Positions 13,311-23,148 of a DNA stretch of 64,000 nt are shown in pieces (the first letter of the stretch is position 1; every line of letters starts with the position of its first letter). The stretch comes from Amphibalanus amphitrite. Its lineage: Eukaryota > Arthropoda > Thecostraca > Balanomorpha > Balanidae. The stretch is taken from assembly GCF_019059575.1 (NCBI RefSeq), contig NW_024881624.1, forward strand, positions 310,001 to 374,000, given 5' to 3'. The translations under genes were made by a program, and so were the position numbers. The notes below the pieces were generated by a model. The model saw nothing but the letters and a program-made list of their open reading frames with translations. It was not told where the DNA came from and ran no database searches.

Positions 13311-13706
13311 TTACAATTTCTTAGTGGGGCGGATTTTCATGGTGACCGTTTTCAGGGAGTAATGATACCCCCTCCATGCGGACCAGTTGACTCCGTCGGC
13401 ATAGCTGGTGTGCTTCCCGGCCAGGTACTTCCCGTTGAGATTGGAGGCGTGGCACTTGGTGTACCACCAGGCTCCGTGGAATTTCTGGGCGCAGCTGGTG
13501 CCGTACGTATCGTTGTCTCTGTCTTTGGTGGAGAACGGGTGGCCACTGTGACCGGTAAAATTGTCACCGGCGTCGCCCGTGTAGTTGACGGCGGTCAGTC
13601 GGTAGTTGTCCGCCTCGGGCGCGATAAGGAAGCCCTGGTAGATGGCGTGCCGCTTCTCGCCATCGAAATCCTCCATATCTATCCGGATCTCGTAGCGCCG
13701 GTCCAG
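13311..13706 (-). CDS. Fibrinogen-related protein, exon 2 (C-terminal half of the fibrinogen domain)
   Basis: This exon encodes the second half of a fibrinogen C-terminal domain (FReD), as in ficolins, tachylectins and angiopoietin-like proteins. Seen: ME-DFDGEKRHAIYQGF, then AEDNYRL-type core, the GDAGDNFTGH segment, the calcium-site region STKDRDNDTYGTSCA, and the ligand-pocket signature GAWWYTKCHASNLNGKY, ending near MKIRPTKKL and a stop. The acceptor I prefer is the AG just before CTGGACCGG (exon start 13706, phase 0). An alternative acceptor (exon start 13732) would add a WGLTSQ-like segment that also fits the family, but needs a phase-1 donor that I cannot find cleanly. The domain assignment is secure; the exact splice junction is not. 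Confidence 0.85.
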   Translation of the reverse strand: MDRRYEIRIDMEDFDGEKRHAIYQGFLIAPEADNYRLTAVNYTGDAGDNFTGHSGHPFSTKDRDNDTYGTSCAQKFHGAWWYTKCHASNLNGKYLAGKHTSYADGVNWSAWRGYHYSLKTVTMKIRPTKKL

Positions 13707-15109
13707 CTGGGAGGTTAGTCCCCAGCAGTGTTCTAAAATTGGATTTTGGTTGGGTGTGACGATGATGACCCAAAAATTTAGGATGAGAAAAAAACAAGTG
13801 AAAACCTATATCACTTTCGCAATAAAGGCGTAACGCTACGCTGACTGATAATAAAAGAACATACCAAATTCCTGACCACCAAAACTAACCGAAAAAGACT
13901 ATGCAAATAGGTAAGGATGATATACGGCAGAATTATAACTTTAGCATCTGATCGCCAAGTGTTTCTAAATCCGTCCCATTTTATCCCAACCTTTGTGTTT
14001 GATTGAGACTAATGAAGTGAATCACCCTTGTCTCTTATACAGCTAAGAATGAATACCTACTTCAACCAGTGAGATTTCATTTTCCTTACAAGTCAAAATG
14101 CATTGTCACAATTGAATGACTGTCCAGTGGCCATCCTTCTCCTAGCCTTAAATCAATGCCTTCCTTTCCGTTTCAGATGCAGACAGCAGATATTACCGTC
14201 AGCATCTGCTAAGTTCCTACTCATGCTTACTGGCACGGATCACGGTCCTTCTGCCTGTATATTTCTCCTAAAGAAGATCATCCGCGGACCTCCATCCTCG
14301 CGACGCCAGTCGCCATCATGCGAGCGAACTAGGTCTTTAAGAAGCAGATGATGCAATGATTCTGTTGAAATCTGTTGTCATATCTTAAGGAGGGTGGGGG
14401 AGGGGCGGGTGAGGGAGCTCTCCCTATATGCAGGCTTTGGTACTAGTGCCATGTGGAGAAGTTTTCTTTCTTTTTTAAGCAAAGGAAGTGGGAAGGAACC
14501 TGTCGTTGCCGTTGCAAAGGGTATCATTCTGTCGTCCTGTATCATTGATTTAGTGCAGTTGACTCAGACTGTGTAATGCGTGAGGCGTGGTCATCACTGT
14601 GACACTGTCAGACATAAAATCTTAGGTAATCATGATACCCTGATGGGCAGTTTGTTGACGTAACTGATCGCTATGAAACCAGAAACCGTATAACTCATGT
14701 GTTCTGGCCTCTGGGACGTTTTGCGCCTACAATATGGCAGCACCGCTTCCAAGATTACTGTATATTTGAGATAATATGCGGCAATATAAGTATGTAGTTT
14801 TCGTTCGCATCTGATCTGGTAATATTCGTACAGTGTACACAGTATAGCTTTGAGCTTTCCATTTTCAACAGATATGACAATGGCCGGATGATACTGGGAA
14901 TGGTGCCTTTGCTCTGGGCACACGGAACGGGACGCAGTATTGAGTATGCAATTGCAGTCGCACTATGCAGCATGACATACGCCGGAAATCTCCCGGCCCG
15001 AACGCCGGAACGGCCAGCGATAGTCGGTACTCATTACGCATAGTGAAAATGGAAACGGTGTCAGCGCAACTCTTCGAAAGGAACGGTGCACTACATGAGA
15101 CTAGACAAA

Positions 15110-15520
15110 GGGCCACTGATTAGGGCACCCCAAACGGAACGATGTGCACTGCACAGCATAATACGCAATATCGCAATAAAAAGCGTGCAACTAACCAGTA
15201 ACCAGGGCATCCATATCGGAACGGAACGGGATGCAAAAAAAAATGATAAAAGGCTGCCACCGACCTCATGGCCGGCCACCGAAACGGAGCGGTAGCTTCG
15301 TATCATGTCACGTGATAAGTGCTGAGTGAGAGCGTCAATGATCAGTGATCAGTGATCAGAGCACCCGAAACAGAACGGAGGGCATCAGTGATCACTGATC
15401 AGAGCAACTGCAACGGAACGGAGGGCATCGCTGATCAGGACACCCCAAGCGGAAGGGAAAGCGAGAGCACAACTGACCAGAACACCCGAAACGGAACGGG
15501 AGTGAACGGAACGCATTAGC
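15110..15520. repeat. Degenerate tandem array with 'gatcag...acccgaaacggaacgg' units
   Basis: Repeated units of roughly 55-75 bp contain 'gatcag(a/g)gcacccc/cgaaac(g/a)gaacgg'. Similar fragments begin near 14900, so the array may be longer and decayed. 'agtgatcactgatcag' palindromic steps occur within it. No coding function. Confidence 0.55.
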
Positions 15521-15559
15521 GGCTAGCCGAATCGCGATTCCGGCCAAACATGGCCTCAA

Positions 15560-15745
15560 GAAATAGGTCACAGGTCAAAGGTCATTTGGGTCAGGAATAT
15601 GAGATTTTCAGAGTAGGTGTCAAATTAATTGACTCGAGGGTCCTGAAAGTTTCGTCGCGATCGGCCGCTTTTTACGCAAGTTATTCTCGAAAAAAACGAG
15701 GGGGTTGTTCGTTCGACCCCCCCCCCCCTATACGGGCGAGGGATA
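15560..15745. repeat. Dispersed repeat end with AGGTCA half-sites and poly-C terminus
   Basis: Begins with 'ggtcacaggtcaaaggtcat' and ends with a poly-C run followed by 'tatacgggcgaggg'. The poly-C plus '(c/t)gggcgaggg' end recurs at 36800-36826, and its inverse at 33925-33975, together with AGGTCA-type half-sites. I infer one repeat family; only one end is recognisable here. Confidence 0.5.
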
Positions 15746-15769
15746 ATTTATTAAAAAGCTAGGGCCTTC

Positions 15770-16740
15770 TTAATCCCATCTACCAGCTTCAGAACATGTA
15801 TTGGGCAGATCTGGGAATACCGTATCTTAAATTTATCCCTAGAGGTGTGCCAAGGTATCCTTTCATTCATCTTGGCTTTCCATCGGCCGAACGCTTCGTG
15901 TTTAAAAACCTTTAGAAACTAATTGAAATGAATAATTGGCGGTAAGATTATTGCAAAGGCATGAGAAATTAACGTAAAATACATCATTACCGGTCTTATA
16001 ACCTCATTTCGCGTATGAAACCTGCCAGAGTCCACAGAGTTTCATATTCATCCCTAGGGTGTGCCAGGGTGGCGTGTCAGTCATCTTGAACCCCTGCCCG
16101 ACCCGACGCCTCGAGTTTTAAAGACATCTAAAAACTAATAACGTAAACAATTTGTGGTGAAATTGATATAATATGATCAGAAAAGAACGCAGAATAAATT
16201 AGTATCGGTCTCAAAACATTATTTTGCCTATGAAACCAGCCAGAGCCCGCGGAGTTTTAAATTCATCCCTAGGGTGTGCCCAGGGTGGCTTTTCTCATCT
16301 TGGACCTCTACCAGGCGCGACGCCTCGAGCTTTAAAGTCCACTAGAAGCCATTGACGGACATAATTTGTGGCGAAATTAATGCGATAGGATCAGAAATAA
16401 ACGCAGAATAAATTGGCATCGGTCTCAAAACATTATTTTACCTATGAAACCAGCCAGAGCCTGCGGAGTTTTAAATTCATCCCTAGGGTGTGCGCAGGGT
16501 GGCTTTTCTCATCTTGGACCTCTGCCAGGCCCGACGCATCGAGCTTTAAAGTCCTCTAGAAGCCATTGACGGACATAATTTGTGGTGAAATTGATACAAT
16601 AGGATCAGAAATGAATGTAGAATAAGTTGGTACCTGTCTCATACCCCTATTTTGTATATGAAAGAAGTTAGAGCCCACCAAGTTTTAAATTCATCCCTAG
16701 GGTGTGCCAGGGTGTGCCCAGCTGACTGCGGGTCCAAAGA
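15770..16740. repeat. Satellite-like array, 214-215 bp period
   Basis: The block 'tccctag(a)ggtgtgc' recurs at 15836, 16051, 16266, 16480 and 16694, giving spacings of 215, 215, 214 and 214. Each unit also contains 'atgaaaccagccagagc', 'ttttaaattcatccctaggg' and 'tttgtggtgaaattgat'. About 4.5 copies; the central copies are most alike and the outer ones decayed, as expected for unequal-exchange homogenisation. It lies wholly inside the fibrinogen-gene intron. Confidence 0.85.
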
Positions 16741-16969
16741 TGAAAATTTTGTAGGCGTATCCTGCGCAACTTAGTCAAAAGCGAATTGCAGAGGTAGTGT
16801 TTAATTTGCGCAAGCAGCGGCTCATCCGTTTTGCGTTGGCAGCAAACCACTAATCATAGTTGTTATGAATATCCAAAAGCATTCATTCGGAACACAAACC
16901 TGGTTTTTACAAACAGTTGAGGTGATCAAGGTCATTCAACGCATATTTGTAGGGCCTTGATATTTGTTA

Positions 16970-17245
16970 TGAATTAAAATGAAATCGGACTTACTCCACA
17001 AGAGTTCGTTGGGTCGGAGCTTTCGAATTGTATTACAATTCTTCGTCAGCGAGAGTCGTATCGGATGTTAAGATCGAATCGATGGTACAGTGCGGATCGA
17101 ACAAAATATTTTGTTCGATCCGCACTGTACCATCGATTCGATCTTAACATCCGATACGACTCTCGCTGACGAAGAATTGTAATACAATTCGAAAGCTCCG
17201 ACCCAACGAACTCTTGTGGAGTAAGTCCGATTTCATTTTAATTCA
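16970..17245. repeat. Perfect 276-bp palindrome with no spacer
   Basis: The two 138-bp arms are exact reverse complements and meet between 17107 and 17108 (acaaaat|attttgt). The symmetry breaks at 16969/17246. The right arm read on the plus strand, and equally the left arm on the minus strand, contains CTGACGA (17166-17172), a 7-bp stem GAATTGT/ACAATTC with an AAT loop, then GAAA (17191-17194). This is the layout of a hammerhead ribozyme core, as known in Penelope-like elements. It may be two head-to-head retroelement ends, or a library or assembly fold-back artefact. Confidence 0.9.
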
Positions 17246-17586
17246 CAATTCATCTCCACATCATGTCTTTAAAAGCATATTTGTTATTAACAGCTGGAAG
17301 TGTGCAAGGTTATTTTCTTTCGTTGTCAGTCAGGGTGAGTTGTTGGGTTTGTGCCTTGATTTCGCATCTTTTTTTCATGGAAATTATGTATTATGTAGCA
17401 AACCTATAAGTTCTAACTATCTATATGGCGCTGCTATGGTATATCTGATAATCTGGCTGTTAATTGTTGAGCATGAGTTGAGCATTTTTCAAAGATGAAA
17501 GAATTCCAATTTACCTGGTTTTGGGGATGAAAATATTTTGCCCATTAGGTGTGATTTTCCACCCAAAATTCCGAAAAATGGAACAC

Positions 17587-18414
17587 TGGTCCCCAGAGCC
17601 GCTCCAGACCCCACCAGAACTCGCCGTCCAGCTCGCCGAAGCCCCACTTGTAGTGGTGCCAGTCGAGGTAGAAGTTCTGTCTGGGCTGGATGTCGTCGCG
17701 CCGCTGGATGACGGTCCAGCCGCCGTCGTCCCCGTCCAGGTCACAGAGGGCGGCCACCGGCCGGTCCAGGCCCGGGTACAGGATGTGCACGCCGCTGCTG
17801 GCTCCCGCAGGCAGGTCACTGCAGTCCCTCAGCGGAGCCGCTGTCACCCTTCCCACCTGGCTCTGGAGGGCGCTCAGCTGTGCGGTGTGAGCTGCCAGAC
17901 CTTCGGCGACATCAGCGAGCCCTTCGGTCAAACCGGACCCAAGTCTGGCCAGTTCAGCACTCTGTTCCGAGAGCTGAGCGCTTTGTTCCGAGAGCTGGGT
18001 ACCCTGAGACGCCAGCGTTGATCGTAGCTCGACCATCTGCTCTGTGACAGTCTCATTGTGCGCAGCCAGAGCGGAGGTCTGGGCGTCCAGTCCAGCGTCC
18101 AGTCTGGACTGCAGACTGTTCAGCTGACTGGCCAACTGAGCGATCTGCTCAGTCTGTGTGAGACACTGGCTCTGTGCTTCAGAGAGTCTCTGACTCATGC
18201 CGGTGACCACCTCCCTGGAGACCGCCCTCACCGTACCGTCGAGAACGCTGCGCATGTGGTCCAGAATGCCGTCCACGGTGCCGTCCAGGCCTCCCCCTTC
18301 TGAGGCGCCTTCGTAGCCCACTGGTTCATCGAGCACCGTATCGGCCGAAGCAGTTCGGCAGATGAACAACAGAAGGACGGCAATCACCGAGCTGCCGCCC
18401 ACGAAGGTCTTCAT
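17587..18414 (-). CDS. Fibrinogen-related protein, exon 1 (signal peptide, coiled coil, N-terminal half of the fibrinogen domain)
   Basis: Encodes 276 residues of a secreted FReD lectin-like protein. I chose the ATG at 18414: the frame upstream has only a GTG, this ATG has A at -3, and it is directly followed by a signal peptide (MKTF, hydrophobic core IAVLLLFICR, likely cleavage after TASA near residue 24). Residues about 80-190 are a heptad-rich coiled coil with tandem LSEQSA(Q/E)L repeats. From about residue 196 the fibrinogen domain begins: CSDLPAGASSG, GGWTVIQRR, Y(K)WGFGELDGEFWWGLERLW. The donor is uncertain; I place it at CCA|GTGTTC (phase 0), which joins exon 2 in frame to give about 407 residues. 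Such proteins are pattern-recognition or clotting-like lectins in arthropods; the ligand is unknown. Confidence 0.85.
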
Positions 18415-18499
18415 CTTGAAGATGGAGGTGAAGGCAATGTCTTCCACACAATCTGACTCTCAGACGATGACTGAGTAGCTGAAGGACCTCGGGGTGGGA

Positions 18500-18505
18500 T
18501 TTATA
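18500..18505 (-). promoter_or_regulatory. TATA-like box of the fibrinogen-related gene
   Basis: On the minus strand TTTATAAAT lies about 90 bases upstream of the chosen ATG (18414). That leaves room for a start site near 18470 and a 5' UTR of about 55 bases. The position is right for a TATA promoter; no other core element was checked. Confidence 0.5.
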
Positions 18506-19074
18506 AACGGCACCAGCAAAGTTTATTCGTTTGCAGGTTCAGTGACGTAGTTTGCTCTTGGCATTCCCAGGCGGACTTAAGAGTTTATTTGAGAAGCGAT
18601 ACGTGCTTCAGGCAAGCGTCTGGAAAGTCATAACTTGTATGTGGATTTTCCCAAAGACGTTCGTGTCAGCGTTTCGGTGTGTATGAGTATTGTTTATGCT
18701 TGGGGTTCCCGGTGATCGTGGCGCTACATTTTGTGGCCTGTTTAATGTTTATGGACAGCTAAATGCTTGTACACAAAGATAGACATGAAGAAGTCTGTCT
18801 GTAGGTCAGGGTCGTTGAGATCTGTTGGATAGCGTGTCTACCTACTCTCCAGTTTTTTTTTTGTCAAATATACTAATAAAAACTGCCAAACAATCAAATA
18901 TAACGTTCTATGAATAGTTACTGCTCTTCCCAAATGTTTTACTTTTTCTTGGTCACTCAAAGTCCATTACATACATTCTTTGACGGTGCCGCTGGCTTGT
19001 GGCGTCATCTGTGCGGCTGTGCGCCATTATTCGTATTAGTGACTACCGCATATCCCGTCTGCGGCTCGCCCGCC
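18506..19074. other. Spacer left of the hAT MITE; nothing recognised
   Basis: Lies between the fibrinogen-gene promoter and a hAT MITE. Contains a T-rich run near 18855-18863 and no exon with domain similarity. Confidence 0.4.
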
Positions 19075-19082
19075 ATTGAGCT

Positions 19083-19620
19083 CAGTGACGTACCCAAGGG
19101 GGGGGCCACGGGGGCCATGGCCCCCTCCTGAGCGCCGAAGGCGCTCAGGGGGCCCGTCAGGCCCCGGTATATTTTTTTTTTCAAACATTGGATAAAACGT
19201 CTTTTACTAGGAAGAAAAATGATATCAAAGTTTCATTTGTGTGCCCCTGGTTACCCGAGGGGCCCCTGATGACCCGATGGGCCCCTGCAGTCATCCGAGG
19301 GCCCCCGGTTTCCTCGGCCCCTGGTCGCCTAGGGGGCCCCTGGTAGCCGGGGCCTGGTCGCCCTGATTGCCTAGGGGGCCCTGGTAGCCGGGGGGCCTGG
19401 TCGCATGGGGCCCCTGATCGCCTGGGCTCCTAGTCGCTAAGGGGCCCCTGGTAGCGGGGGCCAGGTCGCATGGGGGCCCTTGGTTGCCTGGGACCCCTGA
19501 GGGCCCCTGGTTGCCTGGGGGCCCCTGTTCGCCTGGGCGGCCTGGGGGCCCCCGGGTGACCTAAGGGCCCCTTCGGAAGCAGGTGGCCCCCTCCTGGGCG
19601 AAATCCTGGGTACGTGCCTG
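19083..19620. mobile_element. hAT-type MITE, 538 bp, with 8-bp target duplication
   Basis: Ends are CAGTGACGTACCCAAGG on the left and, inverted on the right, CAGGCACGTACCCAGGA. The flanks are an exact 8-bp duplication ATTGAGCT (19075-19082 and 19621-19628), diagnostic of hAT transposition. The interior is not coding: a T-rich core near 19165-19215 and a degenerate minisatellite of 'ggggcccctggtcgcctg' units that may have expanded after insertion. Confidence 0.9.
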
Positions 19621-19628
19621 ATTGAGCT

Positions 19629-20581
19629 GCGATACAACCTTCCGTGATGAGACGACGAAAGTTCTGAGCAGGTGTGAGCCCATTCTTCTGGAGAGAGCTC
19701 TCACGGGCCGCGCACGGGTCTGAGTCAGCGTCATTGGCGTGACGGAGCCGCGAGCCCGCCGAGGTCGTGACCCACTGTTACCGCCACCGGACTGTTACGC
19801 CATCCGCTTCGTCTCATTCCTGGGATATAATCCGGCATCACCTCCGTGATTAGGAACTGCTCCACAATTAAACAGATCACGAAGCTCGAAATTGGGTGTA
19901 ATGTTTTATTGAATGGGCGCGTAATATTCCAGGGAATTTGTGTTGCCCCTCCCTTCGTCGTTTTCACCTGACCTGACCGCCAAGCGGGATCAGCCGGTGC
20001 TGCTCAGCTGAATTGGAAACCAAATTGTCCTTTCTCATCCCAGTCTACACACCAACGAGAAGTGCACTACCACTCAGTAACTAAGGGAAAACGACTCTGT
20101 AACTCACACCCGGGGTCTCCTTGGCAACGGCCAAACTGACACCCGGCACGATCCACCAGAACATAAGGCACTTTCATTACAGCAACAATGTATGTTGGAA
20201 ATCGCACTTGTGTGGTGACATTATCAGGCGGTTCTCGCGAACATGATACTAATAGAACCACTTACCACCACTAGCGCGCTGTGTGCGCCTGGCCCAGTAT
20301 GACTGCCTACACCCACACCCACCGACATCTGAGCTAATGGCACAGGTGTCATCCTTTTCTGCTGCACAGATCTTATCTGTTTCTGCTATCATTATTCCTC
20401 GCTCGGCTCGGCGACTGTCCCGGCCTGTGTCTTCTGTTTGCCTGTAACTATGTGCCTGCTGTAGGCTTTGCGGGGTTTGTTACCTGTCGTCGCACCTTTG
20501 CACTTACACTGTGCTTTCTCATACTTATCCTCTTACTAAGCACTTCCCTCGCACCTGACCCATGTCTCTTTGTGTCGGCAG
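19629..20581. other. Sequence upstream of the first recognised kuzbanian exon
   Basis: Ends in a pyrimidine-rich stretch and the AG acceptor at 20580-20581. The frame that continues from exon A stays open back to about 20338 and includes the hydrophobic run ALTLCFLILILLLSTSLA, which resembles a signal-peptide core, but there is no in-frame ATG. I therefore read it as intron. No other gene is seen. Confidence 0.5.
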
Positions 20582-20848
20582 GCGAGCGGCTCAGTCCGTA
20601 CGTGCGTCACCACGAGCGGCTCGACTACGGCCGGGCGGCGGTGGAAGCGCGCCACCAGCGGGTGCGACGCGCCACCAACGCCGCCGCCGCGCCGCCGCTG
20701 ACGCTCGAGTTCGAGGCGCTGCAGCGGCCGTTCCGGCTGCGGTTACGGCGAGAGGCGCGCGTGTTCTCGGCGGACGCCGTGCTCGTGGGTCCGTCGGGAC
20801 GCTACGAGCCGCTGCAGACGGACCACATCTACGAGGGCCACCTCGAGG
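20582..20848 (+). CDS. kuz: kuzbanian exon A: N-terminal prodomain
   Basis: Begins GERLSPYVRHHERLDY, corresponding to the start of the mature ADAM10 prodomain (a LNKYIRHYEGL-like segment), then HQRVRRATN and the LRLRREARVFS strand, ending at HIYEGHLEG. The acceptor is tcggcag and the donor is GAGG|gtgaga, leaving phase 1. Richer in Arg and Ala and in GC than the downstream exons. The start of the protein is not in this exon. Confidence 0.9.
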
Positions 20849-21391
20849 GTGAGATGGTGACCCGAGGAGTGCGACTCTAGAGGGGGATGAGCAATGAGCA
20901 TGGTGTGTGTGTGTGGGGGGGGGGGGGGCGAGACATCGGGCATAACCCCAGGGACTGGGAAAGTTGGATGGCGATGTGAGATAACGTCTAACTTAAATGT
21001 CGCTGAACTCATCGCATTTCTTGAGGGCAGTGATTATAGTCTTCTTAACGCCATCGCGAAGCAATACAGTTTCGAAGATATCATAACAAGGCTAGTTATG
21101 TAATCGTACTCCTATACTGACCGCAATTCATGACTCTTGAGTGTCTCAGTTATGCATCAGGTAAAACAACTGCGCAACAATGCTGTCCGGTACTGCAAAC
21201 TTACAAAAGTGGCCGCATTATCAGTATCACGAAACTATTTGAAGGCGTCGGCACGCGATGGCTTGTGTCCTGTTGTGCTTGCGGGCTGGCCTGGCGCCTC
21301 TGGGTTGGATGGGCTCTGGAGCTCCATAACCTTTGAAGTGGCCTGGTGGCCGCTATGACCGTCGCCTGACTGCGTTTCTGTCCCTTTTCAG

Positions 21392-21586
21392 GTGTTCCAA
21401 ACAGTTTTGTGCACGGCTCAGTGCACGACGGAGTGTTCCAGGGCAAAATCGAGACGCCAGATGGGAATTATTACGTGGAGAAGGCGCATCACTACTATCC
21501 TCATAACCACTCATCGTCATTTCATTCTGTGATATACTCAGAAGAGCATATAGAGGACCCGTTCCAGCACTTGGAGCGAGGTAGAG
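21392..21586 (+). CDS. kuz: kuzbanian exon B: prodomain
   Basis: Codes for SFVHGSVHDGVFQGKI, then GNYYVEKAHHYYP and FHSVIYSEEHIEDP, all standard prodomain blocks of ADAM10 (HGSVIDGRFEG and FHSVIYHEDDI equivalents). Acceptor ttttcag, donor AGAG|gtgagt, phase 1 in and out. Confidence 0.92.
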
Positions 21587-21886
21587 GTGAGTCTTTTATA
21601 CCGGATACGTTATCAGGAACGCGGGCGGATAGAGAGAATAGATTCATCCGTCTCTGAAGTCACTAAAGTAGCTGCTATAGTTTGACAATTTGCGTCGCCT
21701 TTGTACGTGTTTTGACATCAGCCTGGGACTAGTTAAAAAAACATCCGCGATCTTCAGTAGGAAACTCGTCAGCACTGCCATCGTTCCTCTTTGATCCATC
21801 TCTGTACCCGATAATGAGCACATACTATTCACCAGCCGCCCCTCTCATCAGCTCCCGGCCTAATGAAGCTCCGTTACCTCACGCAG

Positions 21887-22080
21887 GTCCGTTCGGCGGC
21901 TGCGGCGTCGATGGTGACGTGTCTGAATGGATGCACAAAGTACAAAACTCGGCCATCGACGACGACGAGACAGAGTTTCGGGCGGCGGCAGAGGAGCGCG
22001 AGCACCGGCGGCGGGAGCGCGAGCGGCCGAGCGCCGCCCGACGCGTGGCGCACGACGCCAGGCACTACAAATACACGGAG
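21887..22080 (+). CDS. kuz: kuzbanian exon C: prodomain with conserved cysteine
   Basis: Starts GPFGGCGVDGD; the GGC cysteine corresponds to the prodomain cysteine region of ADAM10 (GPQGGCADHS). A charged, Glu/Arg-rich stretch (EEREHRRRERERPSAARR) follows, longer than in vertebrate ADAM10 and probably disordered. Acceptor cacgcag, donor GAG|gtgagc, ends in phase 0. Confidence 0.9.
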
Positions 22081-23148
22081 GTGAGCGGACGGGTAGCGAG
22101 GACGGAGGGGGGGGGGGGCAGTGCTCGGGGGTTTGGTTAGCAGGCTGGTGGGGAAACCGGGGAGTGGAGGGGTTACACGGAGAGAACTGAGCGCCGGCGT
22201 GGCGAACAGATGAACAGAATATGGCAGGTGTTGCTTTGGGAAGCCATCTTCAAACGCGATTTGTTATGTGAATCACTGCAGCTGGGGTTTGGTATTAGCG
22301 TTATGGTCCATGTATCTTGCAAGCACGTGAGACATTGTGCCCGCGGTACTGCTGGCGCTACCCAATTTATCGAGGTGAAGGTTATCGCGGACGGTCAGAA
22401 TGGCAGAACCACCGCTCTCATTGTCGGCTGCCGCTGACATTTGCATTGTACCGTCTCTGTGCATTAAACACGAACGTCCCCATCGACACGGCTATAGCAG
22501 TTGCTGGGCCCTAAAATGCGGCCCCAAATAAACACTGTCACGGAGCAGCGTCGGCCAGTGAGCTGGCGACCGGGATGACCAAATACTGGACAGTGGGCAG
22601 CCCCGAGGGTGACTCATGCGCCAGAGACACTGTCGACTCGGTTGGGTCATACACTGCGGTGGAATGGTCGCAACCGTCATGTTTGGGGTGTCAAGATTAG
22701 TTATTGTTTTTTTTTGTCATAAATTCATCCGTCGTGTTGAGACGACTGTTTCGATTTTTTTGTCCCTGAATGTGAATTAGACTTTGTTCATGAATGCGAA
22801 TTAGACAAGGTCACCTGTCCATTCCACTCTTAAGAATTATCGGCACCATTGCTACATTGTGTTTGGTTTATTGTGTTCAGTCAAGTATGAGCGTGCAACA
22901 GGCAGCATTGCAAACGTGGGAAAAGCCAGCTGCTCTTTGTCTCGGCGTCTTTGGAATCCAGCGTGTATTGGCGCTGAGGTTCGCCTCCGAATGTTCGTCT
23001 TTGCTTGTCCTTCTGCCCGGTTGAGTTCAGTGTCGATTATCTCTGACATATTCCGTTTATAAGAGACTCATCAGAGACACTCCTTCCCCTGCACGGTTGC
23101 CAGTTACCACCGTCCCACCCCATCAGCTGACCCCATCGCCGCCCGCAG

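Larger units (their letters stand above)
13707..17586 (-). other. Intron of the fibrinogen-related gene
   Basis: About 3.9 kb separating the two coding exons. It holds two degenerate tandem arrays, a poly-C tract (15717-15728) next to a dispersed repeat end, and a perfect palindrome at its 5' end, all listed separately. The remaining sequence (13.75-14.9 kb) is AT-richer and shows nothing I can name. Confidence 0.7.

Noticed and set aside
15700..15730. tRNA B-box-like 'ggttgttcgttcgaccccc'
   Set aside because: No cloverleaf can be built around it and it is part of a dispersed repeat terminus.
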